This document shows positions 41,315-49,396 of a stretch of 64,000 bases of DNA, one piece after another. Location of the stretch: NCBI RefSeq assembly GCF_014203355.1, contig NZ_JACHIR010000001.1:6016038-6080037 (forward strand), in the 5' to 3' direction. The DNA comes from Kutzneria kofuensis. Lineage in GTDB: Bacteria; Actinomycetota; Actinomycetes; Mycobacteriales; Pseudonocardiaceae. The notes under the pieces were generated by a model. That model had not been told where the DNA came from. It ran no database searches and saw only the letters and a program-made list of their open reading frames with translations. Position 1 is the first letter of the stretch. The number at the start of each line of letters is the position of its first letter. Position numbers and translations under genes: made by a program.

Positions 41315-42463
41315 GTGGCCAAGCACCGCTCGTCCTGGATGACCGAGGACCTCGACCAGCTGCGCCGGCTGGCCCGGGACGTGTTCGCCAAGGAGCTGAC
41401 CCCGCACCAGGAGCGCTTCGCCGAGCAGCACGCGGTCGACCGGGACCTGTGGCGGCGGCTGGGCGAGCTCGGCCTCGTCTGCATCAGCATCCCCGAGGAG
41501 TACGGCGGCGGTGGCGGCACCTTCGCGCACGAGACCGTGCTGCTGGAGGAGCAGGCCAGGGCGCTGGACAGCTCGTGGGGCAACAGCGTGCACAGCGGGA
41601 TCGTGGCCCACTACCTGCTCAACTACGGCACCGAGGAGCAGAAGCGCCGGTGGCTGCCGCGGCTGGCCAGCGGCGACCTCGTCGGGGCGATCGCGATGAG
41701 CGAGCCCGGCGCCGGCTCCGACCTGCAGTCCGTGCGGACCCGGGCGGTGCGCGGCGGCGACGAGTACGTGATCAACGGGGCGAAGACGTTCATCACCAAC
41801 GGCTCCCAGGCCGAGCTGATCATCGTGGTCGCCAAGACCGACGCCGACCAGGGCGCGCACGGCATCTCGCTGATCGTCGTGGAGACCGCGGAGGTCGAGG
41901 GCTTCCGTCGCGGCCGGGTGCTGGACAAGCTGGGGCTGGAGGGCCAGGACACCTCGGAGCTGTTCTTCGACGACGTCCGCGTGCCGGTCGGGAACCTGCT
42001 CGGCGGCCAGGAGGGGCAGGGCTTCATCCAGCTCATGCAGCAGCTGCCGCAGGAACGGCTGCTCATCGCCGTGGCCGCGGTGGCGGGCATGGAGGTGGCG
42101 CTCGACCTGACGGTGGACTACGTCAAGCAGCGGCAGGCGTTCGGCCGGGAGCTGATCAAGTTCCAGAACACCAAGTTCGAGCTGGCCGAGTGCGCCACCG
42201 AGGCGGCGGTGGCGCGGGCGTTCATCGACCAGTGCGTGGAGCAGCACGTGGCCGGGCAGCTGGACGTGCCGACCGCCGCGATGGCCAAGATGTGGGCCAG
42301 TGAACGGTTGTGCCGGGTGGCGGATCGCTGCCTGCAGCTGTTCGGCGGCTACGGCTACATGAAGGAGTACCCGATCGCGCGCATCTGGGCGGACGCCCGC
42401 GTGCAGAAGATCTACGGCGGCACCAACGAGATCATGAAGGAAATCATCGGGCGGTCCCTGTGA
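41315..42463 (+). CDS. Acyl-CoA dehydrogenase
   Basis: A 382-residue FAD enzyme that oxidises acyl-CoA to the trans-2-enoyl form. Landmarks are IAMSEPGAGSDLQSVRTRAV (FAD contact, near 120), AKTFITNGSQAELIIVV, the arginine motif RQAFGREL, and the C-terminal KIYGGTNEIMKEIIGRSL holding the catalytic Glu. The GTG at 41315 is preferred because GGGGAGG lies seven bases upstream. It is the first gene of an operon with a CaiB-type protein and is under the divergent TetR repressor. The substrate chain is unknown; with the partner gene, methyl-branched acids are plausible. Confidence 0.93.
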   Translation: MAKHRSSWMTEDLDQLRRLARDVFAKELTPHQERFAEQHAVDRDLWRRLGELGLVCISIPEEYGGGGGTFAHETVLLEEQARALDSSWGNSVHSGIVAHYLLNYGTEEQKRRWLPRLASGDLVGAIAMSEPGAGSDLQSVRTRAVRGGDEYVINGAKTFITNGSQAELIIVVAKTDADQGAHGISLIVVETAEVEGFRRGRVLDKLGLEGQDTSELFFDDVRVPVGNLLGGQEGQGFIQLMQQLPQERLLIAVAAVAGMEVALDLTVDYVKQRQAFGRELIKFQNTKFELAECATEAAVARAFIDQCVEQHVAGQLDVPTAAMAKMWASERLCRVADRCLQLFGGYGYMKEYPIARIWADARVQKIYGGTNEIMKEIIGRSL

Positions 42464-42529
42464 GCGGGCGGGCGGCGGGAGTGTGGCTGTGACTGGGCGG
42501 CCGGCGGGAGTGTGGCTGTGAGCGGGCCG
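42459..42529 (+). repeat. 29-bp tandem repeat with chained start/stop codons
   Basis: Two 29-bp units (42459-42487, 42488-42516) differ at three positions, and a 13-bp partial third follows (42517-42529). Each begins TGTGA and so carries a GTG start overlapping a TGA stop. The ORFs 42460-42492 and 42489-42521 are both ten codons, each ending in the start of the next, and the third GTG (42518) opens the CaiB-type gene. A duplication seems to have separated two genes once directly overlapping. Confidence 0.85.
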
Positions 42530-43633
42530 TTGGCCGGACTTCGAGTCGTCGAACTCGCCGGCATCGCGCCGGCTCCCTTCGGCTGCATGGTGTTGGCCGA
42601 CATGGGCGCCGAGGTGATCCGGATCGACCGGCCCGGCGCGCCGCCGCCGGTCCCGAACGACCCGCTGACCCGCGGCCGTCGCTCCGTGTCGCTGGACCTG
42701 AAGAAGCCGGCGGCGGTGGACGCCGTGCTGCGGCTGGTCGAGCGCAGCGACGTGCTCGTGGAGGGATTCCGGCCCGGTGTCACCGAAAGGCTCGGCCTCG
42801 GGCCTCTCGACTGCCAGGCCCGCAATCCCCGGTTGGTGTACGCCCGGATGACCGGCTGGGGCCAGCACGGGCCGCTCGCCGACGCGGCCGGGCACGACAT
42901 CGACTACATCGCCGTCGCCGGCGCGCTGGAACCCATTGGGCGCAATGGTGGCCGGCCGGTTCCGCCGTTGAACCTCATCGGCGACTTCGCCGGTGGCGGG
43001 CTGCTGATGGCCACCGGAATCCTGGCCGCCCTGTACGAACGGGAGCGTTCCGGCCGCGGGCAGGTGATCGACGCCGCCATGGTCGACGGCGCCGCCCTGG
43101 TGTCGACCTTCCTGTACGGCCTCAAGGCCAACAACGCGCTTTCACTGCCGCGCGGCCACAACCTCCTCGACGGCGGCGCCCCGTACTACGACACCTACGT
43201 CACCGCCGACGACAAGTTCGTGGCCATCGGCGCCCTGGAGGAGAAGTTCTACGCCGAGCTGGTCACCCTGCTGGAACTCGATCCGGCGGCGCTGCCGGCC
43301 AACCGCCACGATCCCGCCAACTGGCCCGAGCTCCGCTCACAGATCGCCGCCGCGGTGCGGCGACGCACCCGTGACGAGTGGGCCGCGCTGTCCGTCGGCA
43401 GCGACGCCTGCCTGGCCCCCGTGCTGGCCCCGGACGAAGCGGCCCGGCACCCCCACAACAAGGCCCGGGAGAACTTCGTGGAGCTGGCCGGCATCGTGCA
43501 GCCCGCCCCCGCGCCGCGGTTCGACCGGACGCCGTCGGAAGTGCCCGGCCCGCCGGCGTTCTCGGGGGAGCACACGAGGGAAGTGTTGGCGGAGCTGGGT
43601 TTGACGGAGGAGGAACTCTCTCAGCTGATGTGA
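42518..43633 (+). CDS. CaiB/BaiF CoA-transferase family, alpha-methylacyl-CoA racemase-like
   Basis: A 371-residue enzyme. LAGLRVVELAGIAPAPFG at the start and MVLADMGAEVIRIDRPG are family signatures. The racemase residues can be matched: His-Asp in GHDIDYIAVAG, Asp in NLIGDFAGGG and Glu in GALEEKFYAEL, as in mycobacterial MCR. It probably inverts the methyl centre of 2-methylacyl-CoA so that the neighbouring dehydrogenase can act. GTG 42518 is the third copy of a repeated GTGA start/stop element; an in-frame GTG at 42512 is less likely. It is co-transcribed with the dehydrogenase and converges on the F420 gene, overlapping by 13 bases. Confidence 0.9.
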   Translation: MSGPLAGLRVVELAGIAPAPFGCMVLADMGAEVIRIDRPGAPPPVPNDPLTRGRRSVSLDLKKPAAVDAVLRLVERSDVLVEGFRPGVTERLGLGPLDCQARNPRLVYARMTGWGQHGPLADAAGHDIDYIAVAGALEPIGRNGGRPVPPLNLIGDFAGGGLLMATGILAALYERERSGRGQVIDAAMVDGAALVSTFLYGLKANNALSLPRGHNLLDGGAPYYDTYVTADDKFVAIGALEEKFYAELVTLLELDPAALPANRHDPANWPELRSQIAAAVRRRTRDEWAALSVGSDACLAPVLAPDEAARHPHNKARENFVELAGIVQPAPAPRFDRTPSEVPGPPAFSGEHTREVLAELGLTEEELSQLM

Positions 43634-44523
43634 GGGAGCACTTCCGCCACCAGCCGCTCCATCTGCTCGTGCTCGTCGAACATCGGGTTGAGCAGGATCA
43701 TCTCCGCGCCCGCGTCGGCGACCTCCCGCAGGCCGCGCACGACATCGTCGGGCGTGCCGTAGACCGCGACGGACGTCAGGTCGCCGAGGGGGAAGCCGGC
43801 GTAGAGGGAGCCGAGGGCCTCGCCGATGCGGGTCCTGGCCCGGTCGGCGTTGTCGTCGACGGCCAGGTACACCCGCTTGGCGATCGTGAAGTCGGGGCGG
43901 TCGAGCTCCTCCATGGCCTGCCGGGTGAGCTTGGCCAGGTCGGCGAACCGCGCGGTGGTGGAGGAGCCGGCGCCGATGAAACCGTCGCCGAGCCTGACGG
44001 CGCGGCGCACCGCGTCGGGGTGGTTGGCGCCGAACCAGACCGGCGGGTGCGGGCGCTGCACCGGCTTGGGCTCCATCGGGGCGTCCTTGAGCTGCCAGAA
44101 CCGGCCGTCGAACGTCACCGACGGCTCGGTCCACAGGCGCTTCATCAGGTCGAGACCCTCGGTGAAGCGGGTGACCAGGTGCTCGGGGCCGGAGTCGAAC
44201 GCGGCGAACGGGCGGTGCTTGCCGCCGGTGCCCACGCCTACGTCGATCCGGCCGCCGCTGAGCTGGTCCAGCGACGTGATGCTCTTGGCCAGGTGCACGG
44301 GGTTGCGCAGCGGCGTCACGAACACCGCGCAGCCCAGCCGGATCCGCTCCGTGCACGCCGCGGCGTAGGCCATCAGCTCCAGCGGGCTGATCACCGGCTG
44401 GCTGCCGATGATCTGCTCCTGCGTCCACGCCCCGTCGAAGCCGAGCTCCTCGGCCCGGACCAGGAACCGGCGCACCTCGCGCGGGTCGACGGCGAACTGA
44501 GGGATGGCGACGGCGAAGCGCAT
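43621..44523 (-). CDS. LLM-class F420-dependent oxidoreductase
   Basis: A 300-residue TIM-barrel enzyme of the luciferase-like class. MRFAVAIPQFAVDPREVRRF, GFDGAWTQEQ, RIRLGCAVFVTPLRNPVHLA, GRIDVGVGTGG and VWFGANHPDAVRRAVRLGDG are typical of F420-dependent members (as in Mycobacterium MSMEG reductases). The enzyme uses F420 or FMN to reduce or oxidise an unknown small molecule. It is downstream of an HxlR-type regulator by four bases and is probably controlled by it. It converges on the CaiB-type gene. Full length. Confidence 0.9.
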   Translation of the reverse strand: MRFAVAIPQFAVDPREVRRFLVRAEELGFDGAWTQEQIIGSQPVISPLELMAYAAACTERIRLGCAVFVTPLRNPVHLAKSITSLDQLSGGRIDVGVGTGGKHRPFAAFDSGPEHLVTRFTEGLDLMKRLWTEPSVTFDGRFWQLKDAPMEPKPVQRPHPPVWFGANHPDAVRRAVRLGDGFIGAGSSTTARFADLAKLTRQAMEELDRPDFTIAKRVYLAVDDNADRARTRIGEALGSLYAGFPLGDLTSVAVYGTPDDVVRGLREVADAGAEMILLNPMFDEHEQMERLVAEVLPHIS

Positions 44524-44527
44524 GGCC

Positions 44528-44965
44528 TTACCTCTCGACTGGCTGTCCGCCGAGCCGCACCGCCCGGCTGTCCCCCAGTTCTACCGGCTCGTTGCAGTGC
44601 TCGCACACGACCTTGGCGTGCAGCACCTCGCCGCAGCTGTGCTCCCACACCGTCGGCGGCGGGCCCTTCGTGACGTGCGTGTCGCCCCACTGCATCAGCG
44701 TCAGCAGCACCGTGTGCAGGCTCTTCGCGGCGTCCGTCGGGTGGTACTCGTAGCGCGGCGGATGCTGCTCGTACTGGCGGCGCTCCAGCAGGCCGACGTC
44801 CACCAGCTTGCGCAGCCGCGTGGCCAGGATGTCCCGGCTCGCGCCGGTGTGCTGCACGATCTGGTCGAACCGCCGGCAGCCCAGCAGCACCTCACGCAGG
44901 GCCAGCAGCGTCCAGCGCTCGCCGATCACCTCGAGCGCGTTGGCGATCGAACACGGTCGGGCCAT
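44528..44965 (-). CDS. HxlR-family winged-helix regulator
   Basis: A 145-residue regulator. The winged helix reads CSIANALEVIGERWTLLALR, FDQIVQHTGASRDILATRL and the wing VDVGLLERRQY. A C-terminal section has HSCGEVLHAKVVCEHCNEPV, where three Cys could bind a metal. HxlR proteins respond to aldehydes, quinones or redox stress, often by Cys modification; the first Cys (MARPCSIA) is at the usual sensor position. It is the first gene of a two-gene unit with the F420 oxidoreductase. ATG at 44965. Confidence 0.88.
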   Translation of the reverse strand: MARPCSIANALEVIGERWTLLALREVLLGCRRFDQIVQHTGASRDILATRLRKLVDVGLLERRQYEQHPPRYEYHPTDAAKSLHTVLLTLMQWGDTHVTKGPPPTVWEHSCGEVLHAKVVCEHCNEPVELGDSRAVRLGGQPVER

Positions 44966-45024
44966 GCCCCCAGCCTACCCTCTGAGTCCTGTTTCCCAAC
45001 CCACGCCGCCGCGCCTCCTGCCCG

Positions 45025-45075
45025 CTCGGAAAGCGTCTTTCCTCCACTCCGAGTAGAGGAAAGACGCTTTCCGAG
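45025..45075. terminator. Perfect 20-bp hairpin between divergent genes
   Basis: CTCGGAAAGCGTCTTTCCTC (45025-45044) and its exact complement (45056-45075) with an 11-base loop. The flanking genes diverge (44965 minus, 45271 plus), so it is not between convergent ends; it resembles the 17869-17911 terminator and may be a mobile hairpin of that family or an insulator. The rest of the 305-base gap (44966-45270) shows only a possible -10 TAGCGT near 45225. Confidence 0.7.
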
Positions 45076-45270
45076 CCTCGGGCGGTGCCCGGAAGGGGGC
45101 ATTCCTGTCGTTCAACGCCAGGATCGGTCCCTTGATCTTGTGCGGCGGTGCGCGAAGGTCCCTTGCTTCGTCGGCCGTGGGGTCACGGTTTTCAAGATCT
45201 GGTTCCCTGCCAGCCGCGCGGCGCTAGCGTCGGGGCTGCGGGCCGGACCACGACACGGGGGCGGTGCGGG

Positions 45271-46554
45271 ATGGGTGACGGCGGCGACTGGTGGCGGCGG
45301 GCCCGATCCTGGCCGTTGTGGCAGCTGCCGGCGCCGGCGGTGGCGTACGTGCTGACGGTGGAGACCGCGGCGGTCGCGTTGGCGGCGGCCGTCGCGACGG
45401 CGGCCCCGATCGGCACGGAGGACCTGCTGGCCTTCGCGGTGCTGGCGGCGTGCTCGGTGGTGCACCTGCAGGCGTCCCGGCGGATCGAGCGGGTCCGTCG
45501 GGTCACGACCGGCGGCCCCCAGGTCGACCTGACGTCGATCTGGCTGGTGGCGGCGGTGTGCTGCCTGCCGCCGCTGCTGGTGCTGGGCATGGTGGTGTTG
45601 ACGCGTGGTCAACGGTGGCTGGCGTTCGACCGGCCGGCCCACCGGAACTGGTTCTCGGCGGCGGCGATCACCCTGTCGGCGTGCGCGGCCAGCGGCGTCC
45701 TGCTCGTGGCGGGCCACCGGCCGCCACCGATGACGGACGTGCCGGGGTCGCTGGCCGAGTTGGCGGTACTTGCGGCGGCGAGCATCGTCTACTGGGTGGC
45801 GCAGGTGCTGCTCGTCGGCGGCGCCATCGGGCTGACCACGACACGGCCCCGGCTGGTGGACCTCGTCGGCGATCTGGAGCTGAACGCCATCGACGTCGCC
45901 ACGGTCTGCCTCGGCGTCCTGGTCTCCATCGCGCTGACCCACGCGCCGCTGGTGATCCTGTTCGGCGTGCCGGTGGCGGTCGTCCTGCACCGGGCGATCC
46001 TGGTCCGGCAGTTCGAGAACGACGCCCGCCAGGACGCCAAGACCGGGCTGGCCAACACCGTGCACTGGCGGCAGGTCGCCCGCAAGGAACTGGCCGTCGC
46101 CGGCCGCCGCAACGAGGGCGTCGGGCTGCTGATCATCGACCTGGACCATTTCAAGAACCTGAACGACCGCTACGGCCACCTCGCCGGCGACGACGTGCTG
46201 CGGGCGGTCGCCGACGCCCTGCGCGCCGAGGTCCCCGACTTCGACTTCGTCGCCCGCTTCGGCGGCGAGGAGTTCAGCATCCTGGTGCCCGGCGTGCACA
46301 GCCAGACCTCGTTGCTGCACACCGGCGATCGCATCCGCCGCACGCTGGAACGCCTGACGGTGGCCATCACTGCCGACGAGGGCGATCCCGCTGTCGTCGG
46401 CGTGACCGCGTCGGTGGGCGCGGCCCTGTTCCCGGACCACGCGGTGAACCTGGACGACCTCCTGCGCACCGCGGACACGGCGCTGTACGCGGCCAAGCGC
46501 GGCGGACGGAACCGGACGTGTCTGGCGGGGCAGCTGGACGTGCGACCGGCGTGA
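45271..46554 (+). CDS. GGDEF-domain diguanylate cyclase, membrane-bound
   Basis: A 427-residue protein. An N-terminal membrane region (about 20-245, six or seven helices, for example VAYVLTVETAAVALAAAVAT and IWLVAAVCCLPPLLVLGMVV) precedes a GGDEF domain (about 255-420). The active loop is RFGGEEFSILVPG and the metal/GTP site LIIDLDHFKNLNDRYGHLAG, so it should make c-di-GMP. An RxxD inhibitory site is not obvious. No EAL domain is fused. In actinomycetes c-di-GMP blocks sporulation through BldD. ATG at 45271 is chosen because it starts the recognisable protein; longer forms upstream are not supported. Confidence 0.9.
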   Translation: MGDGGDWWRRARSWPLWQLPAPAVAYVLTVETAAVALAAAVATAAPIGTEDLLAFAVLAACSVVHLQASRRIERVRRVTTGGPQVDLTSIWLVAAVCCLPPLLVLGMVVLTRGQRWLAFDRPAHRNWFSAAAITLSACAASGVLLVAGHRPPPMTDVPGSLAELAVLAAASIVYWVAQVLLVGGAIGLTTTRPRLVDLVGDLELNAIDVATVCLGVLVSIALTHAPLVILFGVPVAVVLHRAILVRQFENDARQDAKTGLANTVHWRQVARKELAVAGRRNEGVGLLIIDLDHFKNLNDRYGHLAGDDVLRAVADALRAEVPDFDFVARFGGEEFSILVPGVHSQTSLLHTGDRIRRTLERLTVAITADEGDPAVVGVTASVGAALFPDHAVNLDDLLRTADTALYAAKRGGRNRTCLAGQLDVRPA

Positions 46555-46602
46555 GGATCGAGATCGGCCGGCCTACGGCCCGATCGCCTTCCCCGAGATA
46601 GG

Positions 46603-46681
46603 GCGAGACCCCCGTCCCAGAGGGGGGAGGTGGACGGGGGTCTCGCTAAACCCGCTACCGGGGGGAGGAGTAGCGGGGTGT
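46603..46681 (-). ncRNA. 6C small RNA
   Basis: On the minus strand two adjacent hairpins each hold six cytosines in the loop, the definition of the actinobacterial 6C RNA (B11 in Mycobacterium tuberculosis). The first has stem CCCGCTA/TAGCGGG (46671-46677, 46651-46657) and loop CTCCTCCCCCCGG. The second has a 15-bp stem GCGAGACCCCCGTCC (46632-46646 with 46603-46617) and loop ACCTCCCCCCTCTG, and doubles as terminator. The transcript may begin upstream, towards 46715. It lies between GGDEF and LanB genes in a 355-base gap; the remainder (46716-46909) shows no gene. Known 6C RNAs bind mRNAs through the C-loops and affect division and DNA metabolism. Confidence 0.75.
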
Positions 46682-46909
46682 CTGTGGTTGTCGGTGCTGC
46701 GTCCTTCTGGCAACAAGGTTAGAGCAAGATCGTTGTTACTAGAACCGCACCGTTTACGACTCTACGTTACTTGGCCGCCGGCTGAAAGCCCAACCGCCGA
46801 AAGTGTTGCGACTTGTTGCCCACGCCCACGTTCTGACCAGGCGATTCCGTCGGGGTATGAGTCACGTTTCGCTCGGATGGCTGTTGAATGTGAACGTCCG
46901 TCGCGCCCC

Positions 46910-49396
46910 TCACACCGCCACCTTGCTGCCCGTGTTGTCACGCTGTCGGGGGAGTGCCCGTTCCTGCTCGGCCGTGACCACCCCGTTCCACGCCAGCATC
47001 GCCCGCGCCGCGAGGCGTCCCGGCGTGGCGTCCACGGGCAGCCGGGCCAGCAGCTGGCCGGCGACGGGCTCGCCGTCGGCGTCGCGCAGCGGGAAATGGT
47101 GCGGGTCGGGCAGCATCTCCTCGAACACCAGGCCGGATTCCGGGTCGTCGGCAAGGAGTTTGTCCAGCGCCCGCACCGCGGACAGGCAGTCGAGGTCCAC
47201 CGGCCGCGGCTGGTGGCCGCCCTGCGAGCGGGCGAAGACCCAGCGCGGGATGCCGGTGCCGATGCGCAGCGCGGCGATGGCGCGGATCCGTTCGCCGGGC
47301 GGCAGGTCCGCCGCCGGCAACTGGTCACGGGCGATCCGCCACTGCGCGCCGGACAGCACCAGCCCGCCGGCGAGAACCAAGCGGGGCAATCGATTGCGGC
47401 CGGGCAGCGCGGCCACCGGGTTGCCCAGCGCCACCGGCCCGGCCAGGCGTCGCACGGGCGACGCGGCGGTCAGCAGGGTCACGAGTAAGCCCCACGGCGC
47501 GAGCGGTGCTCGCGCGGAGTGGTACATCGGCCACAGGGCAAGGCCGTCCGGCCCGTCGGAGTCCTCGGCGACGATCCGGTCCCCGACGCGGCGCACGGTG
47601 ATCCGGTCCAGCGCCAGGTACCGCCCGCCGGCCGGCTGGTACGCGGACGAATCGGCGTCGCCGGTCCACATCGGACAATACCGGGGCCGACGCACCGCGC
47701 CCGCGGCCTGCGGATCCTGCGGCGGCACCAGGATCTCCACCGTCTCGGCCCCACAGCGCCGGCCGAGCTCGTCCAGAAACGCCCGATACGCCGTCACGTG
47801 GGGAAGTTCGCCGTGCAGATGTCGAAGCGCTTCGACGAACCGGGCGTCCACCACGCCCGCCGGCGCGGCGCCCTCCAGCACGGCCCCGTGACCGCCGCCG
47901 ACGCCGATCGGTCGCACCAGGCAGTCCACCGGCCACGCCGGGGTGGTCGCCGGCGGCGCGCCGATCTCGTCCAACAGTTGCGGCGTCAACGTGACCTGGT
48001 CGGCGTCCGTGTCCAGCAGCGCCAGCAGCCGTCCGTACGGGGTGTCCACATCGGACGGCGGCGCCGGCCAGCCGGGCCGCTGCCGGGGCAGGCCGCTGTC
48101 CCACTCCTGCAGCGCCGGGTCGCGGGAGTCCTCGTGCTTGCCGAGGAACTCCGCCAGCACCTCGGTCACGGGCCGCGGCTGTGGGCCGACGAGCGCAAGG
48201 ATGGGGTGTTCCGGGGCGGGCATCGCGGCGCTCGCCAGCACAGCGCCGACCCGGCCGGCCTGCGCCAGCAGGTCCTGCAGCCGTGAGGCGGCTTCGGTCG
48301 CCATGGTGCCGCCGGCCTTGCGGTACACGTCGACGAAGCCGGGCTTCGGCGGCGCGGCGGCGGTCGGCCCCCATCCGGTCAGCTCGCTGCTCGGTGGCGC
48401 GGACACGACCAGCACGCCGAGCGCGGCCAGGTGTCGCAGATAGCCGCGCAGCACGTCCGGGGCGTCCGGCGACAGCCGCATCACCAGTTCGTCCGCCTCG
48501 TACGCACCGGTCGAGAGGGTGCGTCGAATCGCGTCCAACGCGGGCGTGCGACGAACCTTCACCCGGCGCATCGTGCCGCTGTCGACGGCGTCCACCACCC
48601 AGCAGCACAGGTGGTCGCCGTCGACCCAGTTCAGCCCGGTCATGGCCACGGTCGCGCCGACGAGGTCCGGCAGCGCACGGTCACCACGCACCGCGGCGAC
48701 GCGGTTGGCCGCGGACTCGCCGACAGTCGTCCATGCGCCGGCCCGTCGCCCGACGCCGAGCAGCGCCACGTGCCCGAGCCAGTCCCGCGGCGTCGGCTTC
48801 GCCGCGCCACGGGCGAGGACCCGCAGCAGGTAGTCGGACCGGTGTCGCAAACGCTTGCTGTCCCAGGTTTCGCCGAACGACAGGCGGCGCTTGATGTCCT
48901 CCACCATGCCCGGCGCCGCCTCGGTGACGGCGCGCATGGCGAACTCCGACGAGTTCACCAGTCGCCACGGCAGATCGGACAGGCGCTCACGTTCCGCCAC
49001 CAGCGCCCGCTCCGCCTCCTCCTGGCGCGCCACCATCGCGGTCGACCAGTCGCCGGCGTGCGTGAGGTCGTCGGCCAGCTCGGGGGACAGGCCGACCACC
49101 GCGCCGGCCACCCGGTAGCAGTCCTCCTCCGGCACCGGCTCGCCGCGGTGCAGCAGCCGGCGCAACGCCAGCAGCTCCGCCCGTTCCTCGGGTTCGAGGT
49201 ACGGGTGCGGCACCAGCTCCGCGCCCAGTCGCCCGGCGAGCGTGTCCGCGAACCGTGCGTACGAGGACTGCTCACACTCCCGCTCCCGCAGCAGGGTGAA
49301 CAGCTCGGGATTGCCGGCCGCGGTCCACAGCCGGGCGGGCAGGCCGGCGATGCGCAACAGGCCGCCGGCGCCGATCGTCAGGATCTCATCCGGCAC
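46910..49396 (-). CDS. Lantibiotic dehydratase, N-terminal (glutamylation) half, stand-alone
   Basis: An 828-residue LanB-type protein. It opens VPDEILTIGAGGLLRIAGLP and continues with the LanB N-terminal domain (LFTLLRERECEQSSYARFAD, NSSEFAMRAVTEAAP, PYGRLLALLDTDADQVTL, DGPDGLALWPMYHSARAPL). In class I lanthipeptides and thiopeptides this part transfers Glu from Glu-tRNA to Ser/Thr of a precursor. The C-terminal SpaB_C elimination domain is missing here but is encoded by the gene just upstream, so the enzyme is split. The GTG start at 49396 lies 11 bases inside that gene. No LanC cyclase, YcaO or transporter follows; the next element is the 6C RNA. It could alternatively be a tRNA-dependent peptide ligase. 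Confidence 0.85.
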   Translation of the reverse strand: MPDEILTIGAGGLLRIAGLPARLWTAAGNPELFTLLRERECEQSSYARFADTLAGRLGAELVPHPYLEPEERAELLALRRLLHRGEPVPEEDCYRVAGAVVGLSPELADDLTHAGDWSTAMVARQEEAERALVAERERLSDLPWRLVNSSEFAMRAVTEAAPGMVEDIKRRLSFGETWDSKRLRHRSDYLLRVLARGAAKPTPRDWLGHVALLGVGRRAGAWTTVGESAANRVAAVRGDRALPDLVGATVAMTGLNWVDGDHLCCWVVDAVDSGTMRRVKVRRTPALDAIRRTLSTGAYEADELVMRLSPDAPDVLRGYLRHLAALGVLVVSAPPSSELTGWGPTAAAPPKPGFVDVYRKAGGTMATEAASRLQDLLAQAGRVGAVLASAAMPAPEHPILALVGPQPRPVTEVLAEFLGKHEDSRDPALQEWDSGLPRQRPGWPAPPSDVDTPYGRLLALLDTDADQVTLTPQLLDEIGAPPATTPAWPVDCLVRPIGVGGGHGAVLEGAAPAGVVDARFVEALRHLHGELPHVTAYRAFLDELGRRCGAETVEILVPPQDPQAAGAVRRPRYCPMWTGDADSSAYQPAGGRYLALDRITVRRVGDRIVAEDSDGPDGLALWPMYHSARAPLAPWGLLVTLLTAASPVRRLAGPVALGNPVAALPGRNRLPRLVLAGGLVLSGAQWRIARDQLPAADLPPGERIRAIAALRIGTGIPRWVFARSQGGHQPRPVDLDCLSAVRALDKLLADDPESGLVFEEMLPDPHHFPLRDADGEPVAGQLLARLPVDATPGRLAARAMLAWNGVVTAEQERALPRQRDNTGSKVAV

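Noticed and set aside
46678-46722. Plus-strand micro-ORF MSVVVGAASFWQQG with a strong GGAGGAG-like site
   Set aside because: The purine run is the complement of the C-rich loop of the 6C RNA, and no gene follows on that strand.
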